From Halorubrum halodurans (GTDB lineage Archaea > Halobacteriota > Halobacteria > Halobacteriales > Haloferacaceae), in assembly GCF_002252985.1 (NCBI RefSeq), contig NZ_NHPJ01000094.1, positions 19,832 to 83,831 of the forward strand: DNA of 64,000 nt. The letters run 5' to 3'. The translations under genes were made by a program, and so were the position numbers. Numbering within the stretch: position 1 is the first letter of the stretch; every line of letters starts with the position of its first letter. The notes under the pieces were generated by a model that was not told the origin of the DNA, did no database searches, and saw only the letters and a program-made list of their open reading frames with translations. This document shows, in pieces, positions 55,000-63,429 of this stretch.

Positions 55000-57356
55000 T
55001 CGTCCGCGTCGGTCCCGTCCCCGTTGCCTCCCTCGACCGAGGGAGTTCTCGGCTCGGTCTCGACGCCGACCTCCGCGTACGAGTCGTCGCGGTCGCGGGA
55101 TCCGGACCCGAACAGCCGGTCGAGGAGGCCGCGGTCGTGCCGCTTCTCGGCTATCAGGACCGAACACTCGACGTCGTAGAGGACGTCGAGCACGAGCGAG
55201 CCGCGAACCAGCCGCGAGAGGAGGCCCTTCTCCGTCGCGCCGATCACGAGCAGGGTCGCGTCGCGGGCCGCCTCCCCGATGCGCGATTGAACGTCGCCGG
55301 ACTCGACGCGGAGCTCCGCGTCCTCGAGGCCGTTGTCGGCCGCCCACGACGCGAGGAACGCCTCGCCCTCCGCCCGGTCGTCGGCGACGTGGAGCAGCGT
55401 GACCTCGGCGTCGAACTCGATCTGGAGGGTTCGGGCGACCGCGGCCGACAGCTCCGAGTCGGGGCCGCCGGCGGTCGGGACGAGGACCCGCGAGGGGTCG
55501 AGCCCGCGGTCGCGGAACACGAGGAAGTCACACGGCAGCGAGTGGGCGAGCTCGTCGATCGCCGACTCGGCCCGGCCGGGCGCCCCGTGGGAGTCCTCGC
55601 CCCAGCCCATCACGGTCAGGTCCGCGCCGTAGGTTCGCGCGGCGTCGAACACCTCCTCGAACACGCGGTGGGAGAGAACGACGTGGGTCTCCACGTCGAC
55701 GCCGAACGTCTCGGCGTCCTCCTTGGCTCGGTCGAGCAGGTCGTGGGCGGCGTCGTGTGCGCCCCGATCGCGGGCCGCCTCGAGCGACGTCTGGTCCGGC
55801 ACGTTCGCGATGTTGACCGCGACGACGGTGCCGTCGTGGCGTTTGGCGAGCGCGGAGGCGAGCGTGATCAGGTGCTCCTCGGTCGCGGGGTTCGCGAGCG
55901 GCACCATCACTCGATAGTCGCCGCCGCTCGGCTGGACGGAGGTCGCCGCCGACACCGCCGGTTTGGGAAGCTCCTCCGAGCGATCGAGCACCCACGACCC
56001 CAACACGCCCCGCGACTCCACCCGCGAGCGGGCGTACACCAGATACCAGAGCACGGCGAAGACGACGAGGCCGAGCGAGATCATGATGATCGTCGGCTCG
56101 ATGTAGACGATCAGCGCGAAGGAGGAGACCGCGCCGACGAGCGGGACGATCGGGTACAGCGGCACCTCGAAGTCCGGATCGTACCCCTCGACGCCGGACT
56201 CGCGCATCACGATGAGCGCGAGGTTGAGCAGGCCGTAGACGACGAGGTGGAGCACGGAGCCCATCGTCGACAGCGACTCGACGCCGCCGGCGACGAGGAA
56301 CACGAGAATGAGGGCGCCGGTGAGACCGATCGACTTGTACGGCGTGCCGAACCGGTCGTGGATCTCGTTGAGCGTCGGCGTGACGATCTTCTCGCGCCCC
56401 ATCGCGAAGTTGATCCGCGACGAGGAGAGGATCGACGCGTTCGCCGAGGAGGCGGTCGCGAGCAGCCCGCCGATCAACAGCATCCCGGCGCCGACCGCGC
56501 CGAGCGAGTAGCCGAACACCGTGTAGTTGCCGAACAGCAGCCTCGCGGCGTCGACGACCGCGGTCTCGTTGTTCGCGACGAGCTCGTTCGGCACCGCCGC
56601 GAGCAACACGACGAGGAACAGCGCGTACACGAGGGTGACGACCACAACCGAGCCGAGCACCGCGAGCGGGAGGTTGCGACCGGGGTTCTTGATCTCCTCC
56701 GCGACCGAGGTGATCTGGACGAACCCCAGATACGAGACGAAGATGATCCCGGTGACGGGCAACACCTCCCCCGGCGTCCCCGGCGGGGCGATCGGCCGCA
56801 GCGACTCCATCTCCGCGTTCAACAGTCCGACGACGGTGAAGACCGCGAGGATCCCCAGAAGCGACATGACGATGACGATCTGGAGGCCGCCGGTCTCCTT
56901 GGCGCCGAAGTAGTTGACGGCGATGAACAACAGCGCGCCCGCGAGCCCGATCACTTGGGCGGCCTCGAGCGTGAGCGGCCCGATACCGACCGGCCCGAGC
57001 CCCACGAGGGCGTTGACGTACTCGCCGAAGCCGTACATGTAGAACGCCGAGGCGAACGCGAGCCCGAGCCAGTTCGCCCAGCCGGCGATCGAGCCGAACA
57101 GCGGGCCGAGCGCCCGGTTGACGTAGAAGTACGCGCCGCCGGACTTCGGCATCGCCGTGCCGAGTTCGGAGGCCGAAAGCGCGGTGAATAAGGCTATCAC
57201 GCCGCCGAGAACGAACGTCGCCGCCGCGAGCGGACCGGCACGCGCGACCGCGGTGCCGGGCAGCACGAAGATGCCGGCACCGATCATGGTGCCGATCCCG
57301 ATCGTGAGCGCCGCGAGGGGGCCGAGGTCCTTCGCGAGCTCCTCGTCGCCGCTCAC
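54996..57356 (-). CDS. Amino-acid/polyamine permease fused to two USP domains
   Basis: The 786-residue protein has an APC-superfamily permease (about 1-455, twelve helices; [24 protein letters not shown] at the start). A short cytoplasmic link leads to two universal-stress domains (about 480-620 and 630-755). The first USP has [33 protein letters not shown]; the second has [35 protein letters not shown] and an ATP-loop-like [28 protein letters not shown] domains bind ATP or AMP, so they may gate transport. Starts with GTG at 57354-57356. The family imports amino acids, but the substrate is not read. Confidence 0.9.
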   Translation of the reverse strand: MSGDEELAKDLGPLAALTIGIGTMIGAGIFVLPGTAVARAGPLAAATFVLGGVIALFTALSASELGTAMPKSGGAYFYVNRALGPLFGSIAGWANWLGLAFASAFYMYGFGEYVNALVGLGPVGIGPLTLEAAQVIGLAGALLFIAVNYFGAKETGGLQIVIVMSLLGILAVFTVVGLLNAEMESLRPIAPPGTPGEVLPVTGIIFVSYLGFVQITSVAEEIKNPGRNLPLAVLGSVVVVTLVYALFLVVLLAAVPNELVANNETAVVDAARLLFGNYTVFGYSLGAVGAGMLLIGGLLATASSANASILSSSRINFAMGREKIVTPTLNEIHDRFGTPYKSIGLTGALILVFLVAGGVESLSTMGSVLHLVVYGLLNLALIVMRESGVEGYDPDFEVPLYPIVPLVGAVSSFALIVYIEPTIIMISLGLVVFAVLWYLVYARSRVESRGVLGSWVLDRSEELPKPAVSAATSVQPSGGDYRVMVPLANPATEEHLITLASALAKRHDGTVVAVNIANVPDQTSLEAARDRGAHDAAHDLLDRAKEDAETFGVDVETHVVLSHRVFEEVFDAARTYGADLTVMGWGEDSHGAPGRAESAIDELAHSLPCDFLVFRDRGLDPSRVLVPTAGGPDSELSAAVARTLQIEFDAEVTLLHVADDRAEGEAFLASWAADNGLEDAELRVESGDVQSRIGEAARDATLLVIGATEKGLLSRLVRGSLVLDVLYDVECSVLIAEKRHDRGLLDRLFGSGSRDRDDSYAEVGVETEPRTPSVEGGNGDGTDADD

Positions 57357-57517
57357 GTGCGACCCTCCGTCGTGACGTCGTCGTCGACGATCGACACGAC
57401 TCGCTTCGAACTACGCGGGGTCATGTGCCACACTCTCTCGGCTAGGGATTTAGGCGGTTCGTTCGTCCGCGGGACGCTCCCGGTCCGTTTTTGGCCGTCC
57501 GACGCGGACGGAACGGC

Positions 57518-57835
57518 ATGACCATCGATACGGCACGGGTCGAGGAGCTGATCGAGTCGGGGATCCCCGAGTCGGTCGCGCGGGTGAGCACGCCGCGGAT
57601 CCACGACGACGAGGACGAGGACGCCCACTTCGCGGCGGTCGTCGTCTCGCCAGCCTTCGAGGGCGAGTCGCTCGTCGACCAGCACCAGCGCGTGTACGAC
57701 GCCGTCGGCGACCACATGACCCGGTCGGTCCACGCGCTGGAGATCAAGACGTACACGCCCGAGGCGTACGCCGAGCACGGCGACGGGGCCCTCGACGACG
57801 ACCTCCGGTCGGCGGGGTTGCTCCCGGTCGAGTAG
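57518..57835 (+). CDS. BolA-family protein
   Basis: The 105-residue protein matches BolA: VEELIESGIPESVARVSTPRIHDDEDEDAHFAAVVVSPAFEGESLVDQHQRVYDAVGDHM. The conserved HFAAVVVSPAF strand and L-V-x-x-H-Q-x-V-Y helix pair are clear. BolA proteins bind [2Fe-2S] clusters with monothiol glutaredoxins or act as small regulators. In haloarchaea the partner is unknown. Acidic surface residues (DDEDEDA) are a halophilic addition. A Ser-Pro pair replaces the usual Gly/Lys-rich turn. It is divergent from the APC-USP permease gene, 162 bp away. Confidence 0.87.
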   Translation: MTIDTARVEELIESGIPESVARVSTPRIHDDEDEDAHFAAVVVSPAFEGESLVDQHQRVYDAVGDHMTRSVHALEIKTYTPEAYAEHGDGALDDDLRSAGLLPVE

Positions 57836-57901
57836 GGTGGCGCGGAGTCGAGCAGGCACGCCGTCCGGGAGCTTTTCGGTCCCCGCGGCCGTCGACCGCG
57901 T

Positions 57902-58108
57902 ATGCGCCCGTCGCCCTCCACGCTCGAGCGCCTCGAGGACGCCTCCTGGCCGGTCGTGGTGCCTGTCGTCCTGCTGTTTCTCGTCGGCGTCTACCGCCGC
58001 GCGAGCCGTATCGATCCCGCGTTCGGCGTCGTCGTCGTCGCCTTCCTCGTGCTGAACGGCGGGTTGATCGCGCTCGCCGGCCGGGTGGCGGGCCGGGACG
58101 GGGACTGA
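57902..58108 (+). CDS. Small two-TM membrane protein
   Basis: The 68-residue protein has a short hydrophilic start (RPSPSTLERLEDAS) and two membrane helices (about 15-30 and 40-60) with a basic turn YRRASRID between them. I recognise no family. It lies 66 nt after the bolA-like gene on the same strand and may be co-transcribed with it. It could be a subunit of a membrane complex, but nothing points to one. Confidence 0.62.
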   Translation: MRPSPSTLERLEDASWPVVVPVVLLFLVGVYRRASRIDPAFGVVVVAFLVLNGGLIALAGRVAGRDGD

Positions 58109-58135
58109 CGCCGCGGGGCGGAGTCGACGGGCGGG

Positions 58136-58861
58136 TCACTCCTCGTCGGCGTCGTCGGCGTCGCCATCGTCGTCGCCGTCGGAGTCCGACGAGTCCGCGT
58201 CCCGGTCGGCCAACCCGGCGAGGTGGCCGATCTCCGGAAGGACGATCTCCTCGACGCCGAGCCGGACCGCGTTCTCCGATCCGGGGAGACAGCAGACGAC
58301 GGTGCCGTCGACGACGCCCGCGGTCGCGCGGGAGCCGACGGTCCGGGTGCCGACCTCCTCGGCGGAGAGCCGGCGGAACAGCTCGCCGAAGCCGGGGAGC
58401 GTCTTCTCGAAGAGCGGGGCGACCGCCTCGGGCGTGACGTCGTCGGGGGTCACGCCCGTGCCGCCGGTCGTCACGATGGCGTCGGTGTCCTCGCGTCGCG
58501 CGAGCCGGTCGACGGTGCCCTGGATCCCGTCGAAGTCGTCGTCGACGAGCTCGCGAACGGCCACCTCGTGTCCCGCGTCCTCGAACGTCTCGACGAGCCG
58601 GTCGCCGGAGGCGTCCTCCTCGAGGGATCGGGACGAGGAGACGGTGACGACCGCGACCGCGACGCTCTCCGCGTCGTGGTCGTGGTGGTGGCCGTGGTGG
58701 TCGTGGTCGTGGTCGTCGTGGCCATGGTGGTCGTGGTCGTGGTGGTGACCATGGTGGTCGTGGTCGTGGTCGTCGTGGCCGTGGTCGTCGTGGTGGTGGT
58801 CATGTTCGTGGCCGTCGTCGTGCTCGGCGTCGCGATCGGATGGCTGACCGTCGTCGCTCAT
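58136..58861 (-). CDS. moaB: MoaB/MogA-type molybdopterin protein with His-rich N-terminus
   Basis: The 241-residue protein has a MoaB/MogA core (about 65-215): VAVVTVSSSRS, DTDAIVTTGGTGVTPDDVTPEAVAPL (the TGGTG motif), VGSRATAGVVDGTVVCCLPGS. It should adenylate molybdopterin or otherwise act in Mo/W-cofactor assembly. Residues 14-63 are an extra His/Asp-rich stretch absent from the core family, with an 18-residue block (27-44) repeated exactly at 46-63. The C-terminal tail is Asp-rich. The His run could bind Ni, Zn or Cu, or help hold metal for cofactor synthesis. Start is the ATG complement at 58859-58861, with no promoter evident. Confidence 0.88.
   Translation of the reverse strand: MSDDGQPSDRDAEHDDGHEHDHHHDDHGHDDHDHDHHGHHHDHDHHGHDDHDHDHHGHHHDHDAESVAVAVVTVSSSRSLEEDASGDRLVETFEDAGHEVAVRELVDDDFDGIQGTVDRLARREDTDAIVTTGGTGVTPDDVTPEAVAPLFEKTLPGFGELFRRLSAEEVGTRTVGSRATAGVVDGTVVCCLPGSENAVRLGVEEIVLPEIGHLAGLADRDADSSDSDGDDDGDADDADEE
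58673..58786. repeat. 57-bp tandem duplication in the MoaB His-rich region
   Basis: The codons for residues 27-44 and 46-63 form two head-to-tail copies with a 57-bp period, differing by a few silent changes (for example GGCCGTGG versus ACCATGG steps on the plus strand). The whole region is built of GTGGTCGTGG-like units, so it is prone to slippage, which explains the growth of the His tract. It is not a CRISPR array: there are no distinct spacers. Confidence 0.6.
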
Positions 58862-58938
58862 GGTCGCCCGTTCGTTGGGGCGGGTGAAAACAGCACTCGT
58901 CGCCGGCCGGGCGCGGACCGCCTTCGGGCGGGAACGAC

Positions 58939-59352
58939 TCAGGGCCAGTCGTCGCGGGACGACTCCTCGACGTCCTCCGTCTCCTCCGGGGTCGCCAGCG
59001 TCCAGCCGGCGGCCTCCGCCGCGTCCTCGACGTGGAGGAACTCCCAGTCGGTCGCCTCCGCGACCGCGGCGTCGCCGTCGTCGACGCCGACGAAGACGTG
59101 CCGGTCGGTGTCGAACTGGCTCCTGATGTTCTCCAGGCTCTCCTCGACGCCGCGCGGCCCGGAGAAGAAGTCCTGTCGGACGCGGTGTTTCCGGGTGAAG
59201 TTCGTGACGACGTAGGTGGGTTTCTCGCTTACGACCCCGACGTACTCCGTCCACTGTCGAGCGCCGCTGAACACGGCGTTCGGGTCGGCGAGTGCCTTCA
59301 GCGCCTCCAGTTCGAACGCCAACGTCATGTCGCTTGATCCGCCGCTGTCCAT
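58939..59352 (-). CDS. Conserved haloarchaeal protein, unknown function
   Basis: The 137-residue soluble protein has an alpha/beta pattern: MTLAFELEALKALADPNAVFSGARQWTEYVGVVSEKPTYVVTNFTRKHRVRQDFFSG, then SQFDTDRHVFVGVDDGDAAVAEATDWEFLHVEDAAEAAGW, with an acidic Ser/Glu tail. It could be a Rossmann-like or ferredoxin-like domain. From memory a haloarchaeal family (possibly DUF7124) fits this sequence, with no known role. I start at the ATG complement 59350-59352; an internal ATG (59326-59328, MTLAFELEAL) would remove eight residues and is an alternative. Confidence 0.7.
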   Translation of the reverse strand: MDSGGSSDMTLAFELEALKALADPNAVFSGARQWTEYVGVVSEKPTYVVTNFTRKHRVRQDFFSGPRGVEESLENIRSQFDTDRHVFVGVDDGDAAVAEATDWEFLHVEDAAEAAGWTLATPEETEDVEESSRDDWP

Positions 59353-59460
59353 GCGTTCACGTTTCGCGTCGCGGGCGAAAACGACTTCGCTTCGCACACG
59401 GGTCGCGGCCCCCGAGTCCTGACGGGACGGAGCCGAGCGGGCGCGACGGTCGCCGCCGGG

Positions 59461-59676
59461 TCAGCGGGCCCGGATCCGGTAGTACTCGGTGAACTTCACG
59501 ACGTCGCCGTCCTCGAGGTCGCCCGACTTCGGGGCGGTCCGCGGTCGGTCCGCCAACTCGGCGACGGCGGCCTGCGTCGCCTCGTCGAGCTCGTCGTAGT
59601 GTCGGACCCGCGCGTCGGACGGCACCCGCCCGGTGCGACGCAGCCGCATCCGTCGTCCCTCCTTCCGAAGCGCCAT
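59461..59676 (-). CDS. Small conserved-looking haloarchaeal protein
   Basis: The 71-residue protein has a basic N-terminus (RKEGRRMRLRRTGRV), a helix-rich middle (HYDELDEATQAAVAELADRP) and a C-terminal beta-like EDGDVVKFTEYYRIRAR. It looks like a small nucleic-acid or regulator-type protein but I recognise no family. The start is the ATG complement at 59674-59676. It reads in the same direction as the four-PAS histidine kinase gene, whose stop lies 52 bp upstream. Confidence 0.55.
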   Translation of the reverse strand: MALRKEGRRMRLRRTGRVPSDARVRHYDELDEATQAAVAELADRPRTAPKSGDLEDGDVVKFTEYYRIRAR

Positions 59677-59728
59677 GTGTTAGTAGTTGTCACGGTTCTT
59701 GTTAACTCTTTCGAGCGGAGGACGTCGC

Positions 59729-61933
59729 TCACGAGCCGACGGCGGAACCGTCGCGACGCGGCAGCGTGACCGTGACGACCGTCCCGCGGGGATCGGCGTC
59801 CGCCACCGTCGCCGACCCGCCGGACTGCTGGAGCACCCAGTACACCAGCCACAGTCCCAGTCCGCTGCCGTGATACAGCGCGTCGACGGCGCGACCGGTC
59901 TCCAACACGTCGCGGTTCATCCCGTTCAGGCCGGGGCCGTCGTCGACGACCTCGACCCTCACCGTCTCCGCCGTCGTCTCGACGGCGACCTCGATCGAGG
60001 GACGATCGCGGTCGTGGTGGACGACCGCGTTGTGGATCAGCTCCTCTATCGCCCGGTCGATCCACCCGGTCGCGGACGCGACCGCCTCGCCCGCCGCCGG
60101 CGTCGACGCGGAGATCGTCGCCGCCGCGAACTCCGAGTCGGTCGCCGCGACGAGCTGGTCGACCGTCCGACCGAGGTCGACCGCCTCCACGTCCGGGGGA
60201 TCGCTCAGCACCTCGGTGATGTGGTGGACCTTCTCGCTCGTCGTCAGGAGCTCGTCGGCACGCGAGACGATGTAGGACGCCGCCTCGGCGAGCTCGTCGG
60301 GATCGCGACCGGCGGCGTCGGTTCGTTCCGTCCCCCGCCCGGCGATCTGTTCCGCCCGCCCGCGGATCACGGTCACGGCGTTGCGGAGGTTGTGTTGGAG
60401 CACCCGGTCGACGACCTGGAGCTGTGTGGCCCGGTTCTCGCTGTCCGTCACGTCCCGAAGGACCCCGACGACCCCGGCCACGGCGTCCTCGTCCTCCGAC
60501 GCCTCGAGCGGGTAGTAGCGCACGTCGAAGGTACGGGTGCCCCGGTCGGGGTGGGTTCGCGTCGTCCGGTACTCGACCGACTCCCCGCGGAGCGCCCGGT
60601 CGACGTGGCGTTTCACGTCGGGATACTGCTCGTCGTCGACGACCTCGGTCAGCGAGAGCCCGTTCACGTCCGTCTCCTCGATGTCGTGGTACGTCCGGTA
60701 CTGCCGGTTGGCGAAGAGGAACTGTCCGTCCCGGTCGACGGCGGCGATCAGGTCGGTCGCGCCGTCGATGGCCCGTTCGAACTGCTCCAGCTCCCGCTCG
60801 CGCGTCTTGATCTCGGTCACGTCCCGACAGATCGCGAACGTCCCCGCGAGGTCGCCGTCGCCGTCGTAGTAGGGGTACCGTCGCGTGCTGAAGGTCGCCT
60901 CCCGCCCGCTCGACTCGAACGTCGGCGACACCTCGTAGTCGACGGTCTCCTCCGTCTCGAGCACCTCCTCGCGCCGGTCGTCGATCGTCGCCGCCGTCTC
61001 CGGATCCATGAACGCGAACTCGTCCGTGCCGTACAGCTCCTCGCGCGGCACGCCGGCGAAGTCGCTTACGGCCTCGTTGAGCAGTTCGAACTCGCCGTCG
61101 CGGTTCTGTAACAGGATGGGTTCGTCGAGCTGCTCGACGATGTCCTGGTACTGCTTCAGCCTCCCCACGGCCGCCTTCCGCTCGGTGACGTCCGTCTGGA
61201 TGGCGACGAACCGCGAGACGGTCCCCGCGTCGTCGAGCACCGGCGCGATCGTCTGGTGGGCGTGGTACGTCTCGCCGTCCTTGCGGCGGTCGACGATCTC
61301 CTCCTCCCACACCTCGCCCGCGCGGATCGTCTCCCACAGCGACGCGAAGTACTCCTCGGACATCTCCCCGGAGTTGAGTATCGCCGGCGTCTCGCCGATG
61401 ACCTCCTCGGCCTCGTAGCCCGTGTGTTCCGTGAACGCCGGGTTGACGTACTCGATCGTCCCGTCGGTGTCCGTGACGTAGATCGCGTGGCCCGCCTGCT
61501 CGATCAGGTTCCGGAACGTCCGAAGCTCCCGTCCCCCGTCGCCCTCGCTCCGCTCCCGGAAGCCGCCGGTGTAGACGCGCAGCCCCTCGGCCTCGTGGTC
61601 GTGAAACCTGACCGAGAAGGTGTGAACGTCGTCGCCCGCGCCCGCGAGCGGGATCGTGACGGTTCCCTCGCCGACGAGCCGCTCGGGCTCCTCGAGCCGA
61701 TCCCGGAGGGAACGCGCGCGCCGATCGGCGGTCGCTTCCGGGATCAGCGCCGCGAGCCGCCGACCGACGAGATCCGCCGGCGCGTACCCGAGCACCGACC
61801 CGACCGCCGGGTTCGCGTAGACGACCGTTCCCTCCCCGTCGAGCGAGATCACCGGGTCGGAACTCCCCTCGACGAACGACGCGAGGAACCCGTCGTCGAA
61901 CGGGTCCGGTCGGTCGTCGGCGTGACGTGGCAT
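59729..61933 (-). CDS. Soluble four-PAS sensor histidine kinase
   Basis: The 734-residue protein has no membrane helix. Four PAS/PAC units in tandem lie at about 12-130, 135-255, 262-385 and 390-510. The second contains YVNPAFTEHTGYEAEEVIGETPAILNSGEMSEEYFASLWETI. A histidine kinase end follows. Its H box reads VLQHNLRNAVTVIRGRAEQI, an HNLRN form common in haloarchaeal kinases, and the ATPase domain has IEELIHNAVVHHD, DDGPGLNGMNRDV and GSGLGLWLVYWV. PAS units could bind FAD, heme or small ligands. No response regulator is nearby. Start is the ATG complement at 61931-61933. The length reflects PAS duplication. Confidence 0.92.
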   Translation of the reverse strand: MPRHADDRPDPFDDGFLASFVEGSSDPVISLDGEGTVVYANPAVGSVLGYAPADLVGRRLAALIPEATADRRARSLRDRLEEPERLVGEGTVTIPLAGAGDDVHTFSVRFHDHEAEGLRVYTGGFRERSEGDGGRELRTFRNLIEQAGHAIYVTDTDGTIEYVNPAFTEHTGYEAEEVIGETPAILNSGEMSEEYFASLWETIRAGEVWEEEIVDRRKDGETYHAHQTIAPVLDDAGTVSRFVAIQTDVTERKAAVGRLKQYQDIVEQLDEPILLQNRDGEFELLNEAVSDFAGVPREELYGTDEFAFMDPETAATIDDRREEVLETEETVDYEVSPTFESSGREATFSTRRYPYYDGDGDLAGTFAICRDVTEIKTRERELEQFERAIDGATDLIAAVDRDGQFLFANRQYRTYHDIEETDVNGLSLTEVVDDEQYPDVKRHVDRALRGESVEYRTTRTHPDRGTRTFDVRYYPLEASEDEDAVAGVVGVLRDVTDSENRATQLQVVDRVLQHNLRNAVTVIRGRAEQIAGRGTERTDAAGRDPDELAEAASYIVSRADELLTTSEKVHHITEVLSDPPDVEAVDLGRTVDQLVAATDSEFAAATISASTPAAGEAVASATGWIDRAIEELIHNAVVHHDRDRPSIEVAVETTAETVRVEVVDDGPGLNGMNRDVLETGRAVDALYHGSGLGLWLVYWVLQQSGGSATVADADPRGTVVTVTLPRRDGSAVGS

Positions 61934-62018
61934 TACCGATCGATCAAGCGAGGGTGACGTGAAAAGGTACTGGCTCCCGTCCGAAACCGGGAACGCGCCC
62001 GAGGTCCGCGAACGCCGG

Positions 62019-63257
62019 TCAGTGCTCGGTCGACGCGGCGAGGTCGTCGACGGAGAAGCCGGGCTCCATGAGCAGGTCCGTCTGACCGCTCACGTCGCGT
62101 TTCTCGCGCATCAGCTGTTTGAACGCCGACTGCGGGGAGAGGTCGCCGATGAGCACGCCGCCGACGATCCGGCCGTCCTTCAGCGCGACGCGTCGCCACT
62201 CGCCCTCGGCGGTGGTGGCCTCCACCGAGTCGTCCCCGAGCGTCGGGTGACCGAAGGAGAGGAACGGGAAATCGAAGTGCGTGATCGAGTACGAGGAGAC
62301 CCACTCGAAGGGCTCGCTGCCGTGGTCGATCATGTTGTGAGCGGCGATCGTCCCCTGCTCCTTGGCCGACCCCCACGCGCCGTTCTGTGCGCGCTCGCCG
62401 AGGATCGTGTCGTGGAACTCCGTGATGTCGCCGGCGGCGAACACGTTGTCCACGTTCGTCCGCATGTACTCGTCGACGACGACCCCGTCGTCGGTCTCGA
62501 TGGGCGTGTCCTCGAGGATCTCCGTGTTGAAGTCCAGCCCGATCGCCACGCCGGCGAAGTCGCACTCGTACCGCTCGCCGTTGGGGTCGACGGCCGCCTC
62601 CACGTGGCCGTCGTCGTCGACCTCGAAGCGGTCCACGCCGGAGTCGAAGACGGGCTCGACGCCGCGCTCGCGCATCGCCTCGTGCATGATCTCCGCGCCC
62701 TCCGTCGAGAGGGCGTAGCGCCACCAGGAGTCGCCGCGCATCAGGTACTTTGCCTCCACGTCCTGTGCGCCGCAGATCGCCGCGAAGTCGATGCCGAGCA
62801 GCCCCGCGCCGACGATGACGCCCCGGTCGGCGTCCTCCACGCTCTCCTTGATCTTCCGGGCGTCCTGGAACGTCCAGAAGTGGTGGATCCCCTCCGCGTC
62901 CGCGTTCCCCACGGGGAGCTGCTGGGGCGTCCCGCCGATCGCCAGCAGCAGCGAGTCGTACTCGATCGTCTCCCCCTCGTGGGTCCGGACCGCGTCGTTC
63001 TCGACGTCGACGTCGACGACCAGCGTGTTCAAGCGGAGGTCGACGTCGTGGTCGTCGTACCACGACTCGTCGTGGATCGAGATGGGCGCCTCCGGGAGCT
63101 TCCCCTTCGCGAACTCCTTTATCAGGATCCGGTTGTAGAGGGACTCCCCCTCCTCGGTGATGACCGTGATCTCGGCGTCAGGCGCTTCCTCGCGGAGGGT
63201 CTCGGCGGCGGAGGCCCCCGCGATCCCGTCCCCGACGATCACGTACGAATCGCTCAT
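62019..63257 (-). CDS. FAD-dependent pyridine nucleotide oxidoreductase
   Basis: The 412-residue protein has a FAD-binding GxGxxG-type motif near the start (YVIVGDGIAGASAAETLREEAPDAEITVI), and a second dinucleotide fold (RGVIVGAGLLGIDFAAICGAQ) for NAD(P)H. The third FAD motif is TNVDNVFAAGDITEF. It resembles rubredoxin/nitrite-reductase-type or CoA-disulfide-type reductases without the catalytic disulfide, so the electron acceptor is unknown. I start at the ATG complement 63255-63257 (SDSYVIVGDG); a longer frame to 63296 adds a hydrophilic leader not seen in the family. It is divergent from the partial gene at 63430. Confidence 0.88.
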   Translation of the reverse strand: MSDSYVIVGDGIAGASAAETLREEAPDAEITVITEEGESLYNRILIKEFAKGKLPEAPISIHDESWYDDHDVDLRLNTLVVDVDVENDAVRTHEGETIEYDSLLLAIGGTPQQLPVGNADAEGIHHFWTFQDARKIKESVEDADRGVIVGAGLLGIDFAAICGAQDVEAKYLMRGDSWWRYALSTEGAEIMHEAMRERGVEPVFDSGVDRFEVDDDGHVEAAVDPNGERYECDFAGVAIGLDFNTEILEDTPIETDDGVVVDEYMRTNVDNVFAAGDITEFHDTILGERAQNGAWGSAKEQGTIAAHNMIDHGSEPFEWVSSYSITHFDFPFLSFGHPTLGDDSVEATTAEGEWRRVALKDGRIVGGVLIGDLSPQSAFKQLMREKRDVSGQTDLLMEPGFSVDDLAASTEH

Positions 63258-63429
63258 GGGCGGCGTTTCGGATTGGGGGTTAATGTGGATTGTCATCCGC
63301 GTTCAGAACCGTGATAGTCCCTGGCTCGCCCAGCGGTTCGACGTTCCCGACCGCTCCGTCCGGCGGATCGGCCGTCGGATCGCGCCGTCATCGCCACAGA
63401 TTCAAGGCCGTCCCGACCCAACGACGCGT

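Noticed and set aside
54465..57191. A 908-codon plus-strand frame across deoC and the permease gene
   Set aside because: It is out of frame with deoC and antisense to the permease; it has arginine-rich composition.
58673..58800. Repeated GTGGTCGTGG-like units taken as a possible CRISPR array
   Set aside because: The units lie inside the moaB frame, code for His/Asp and have no distinct spacers.
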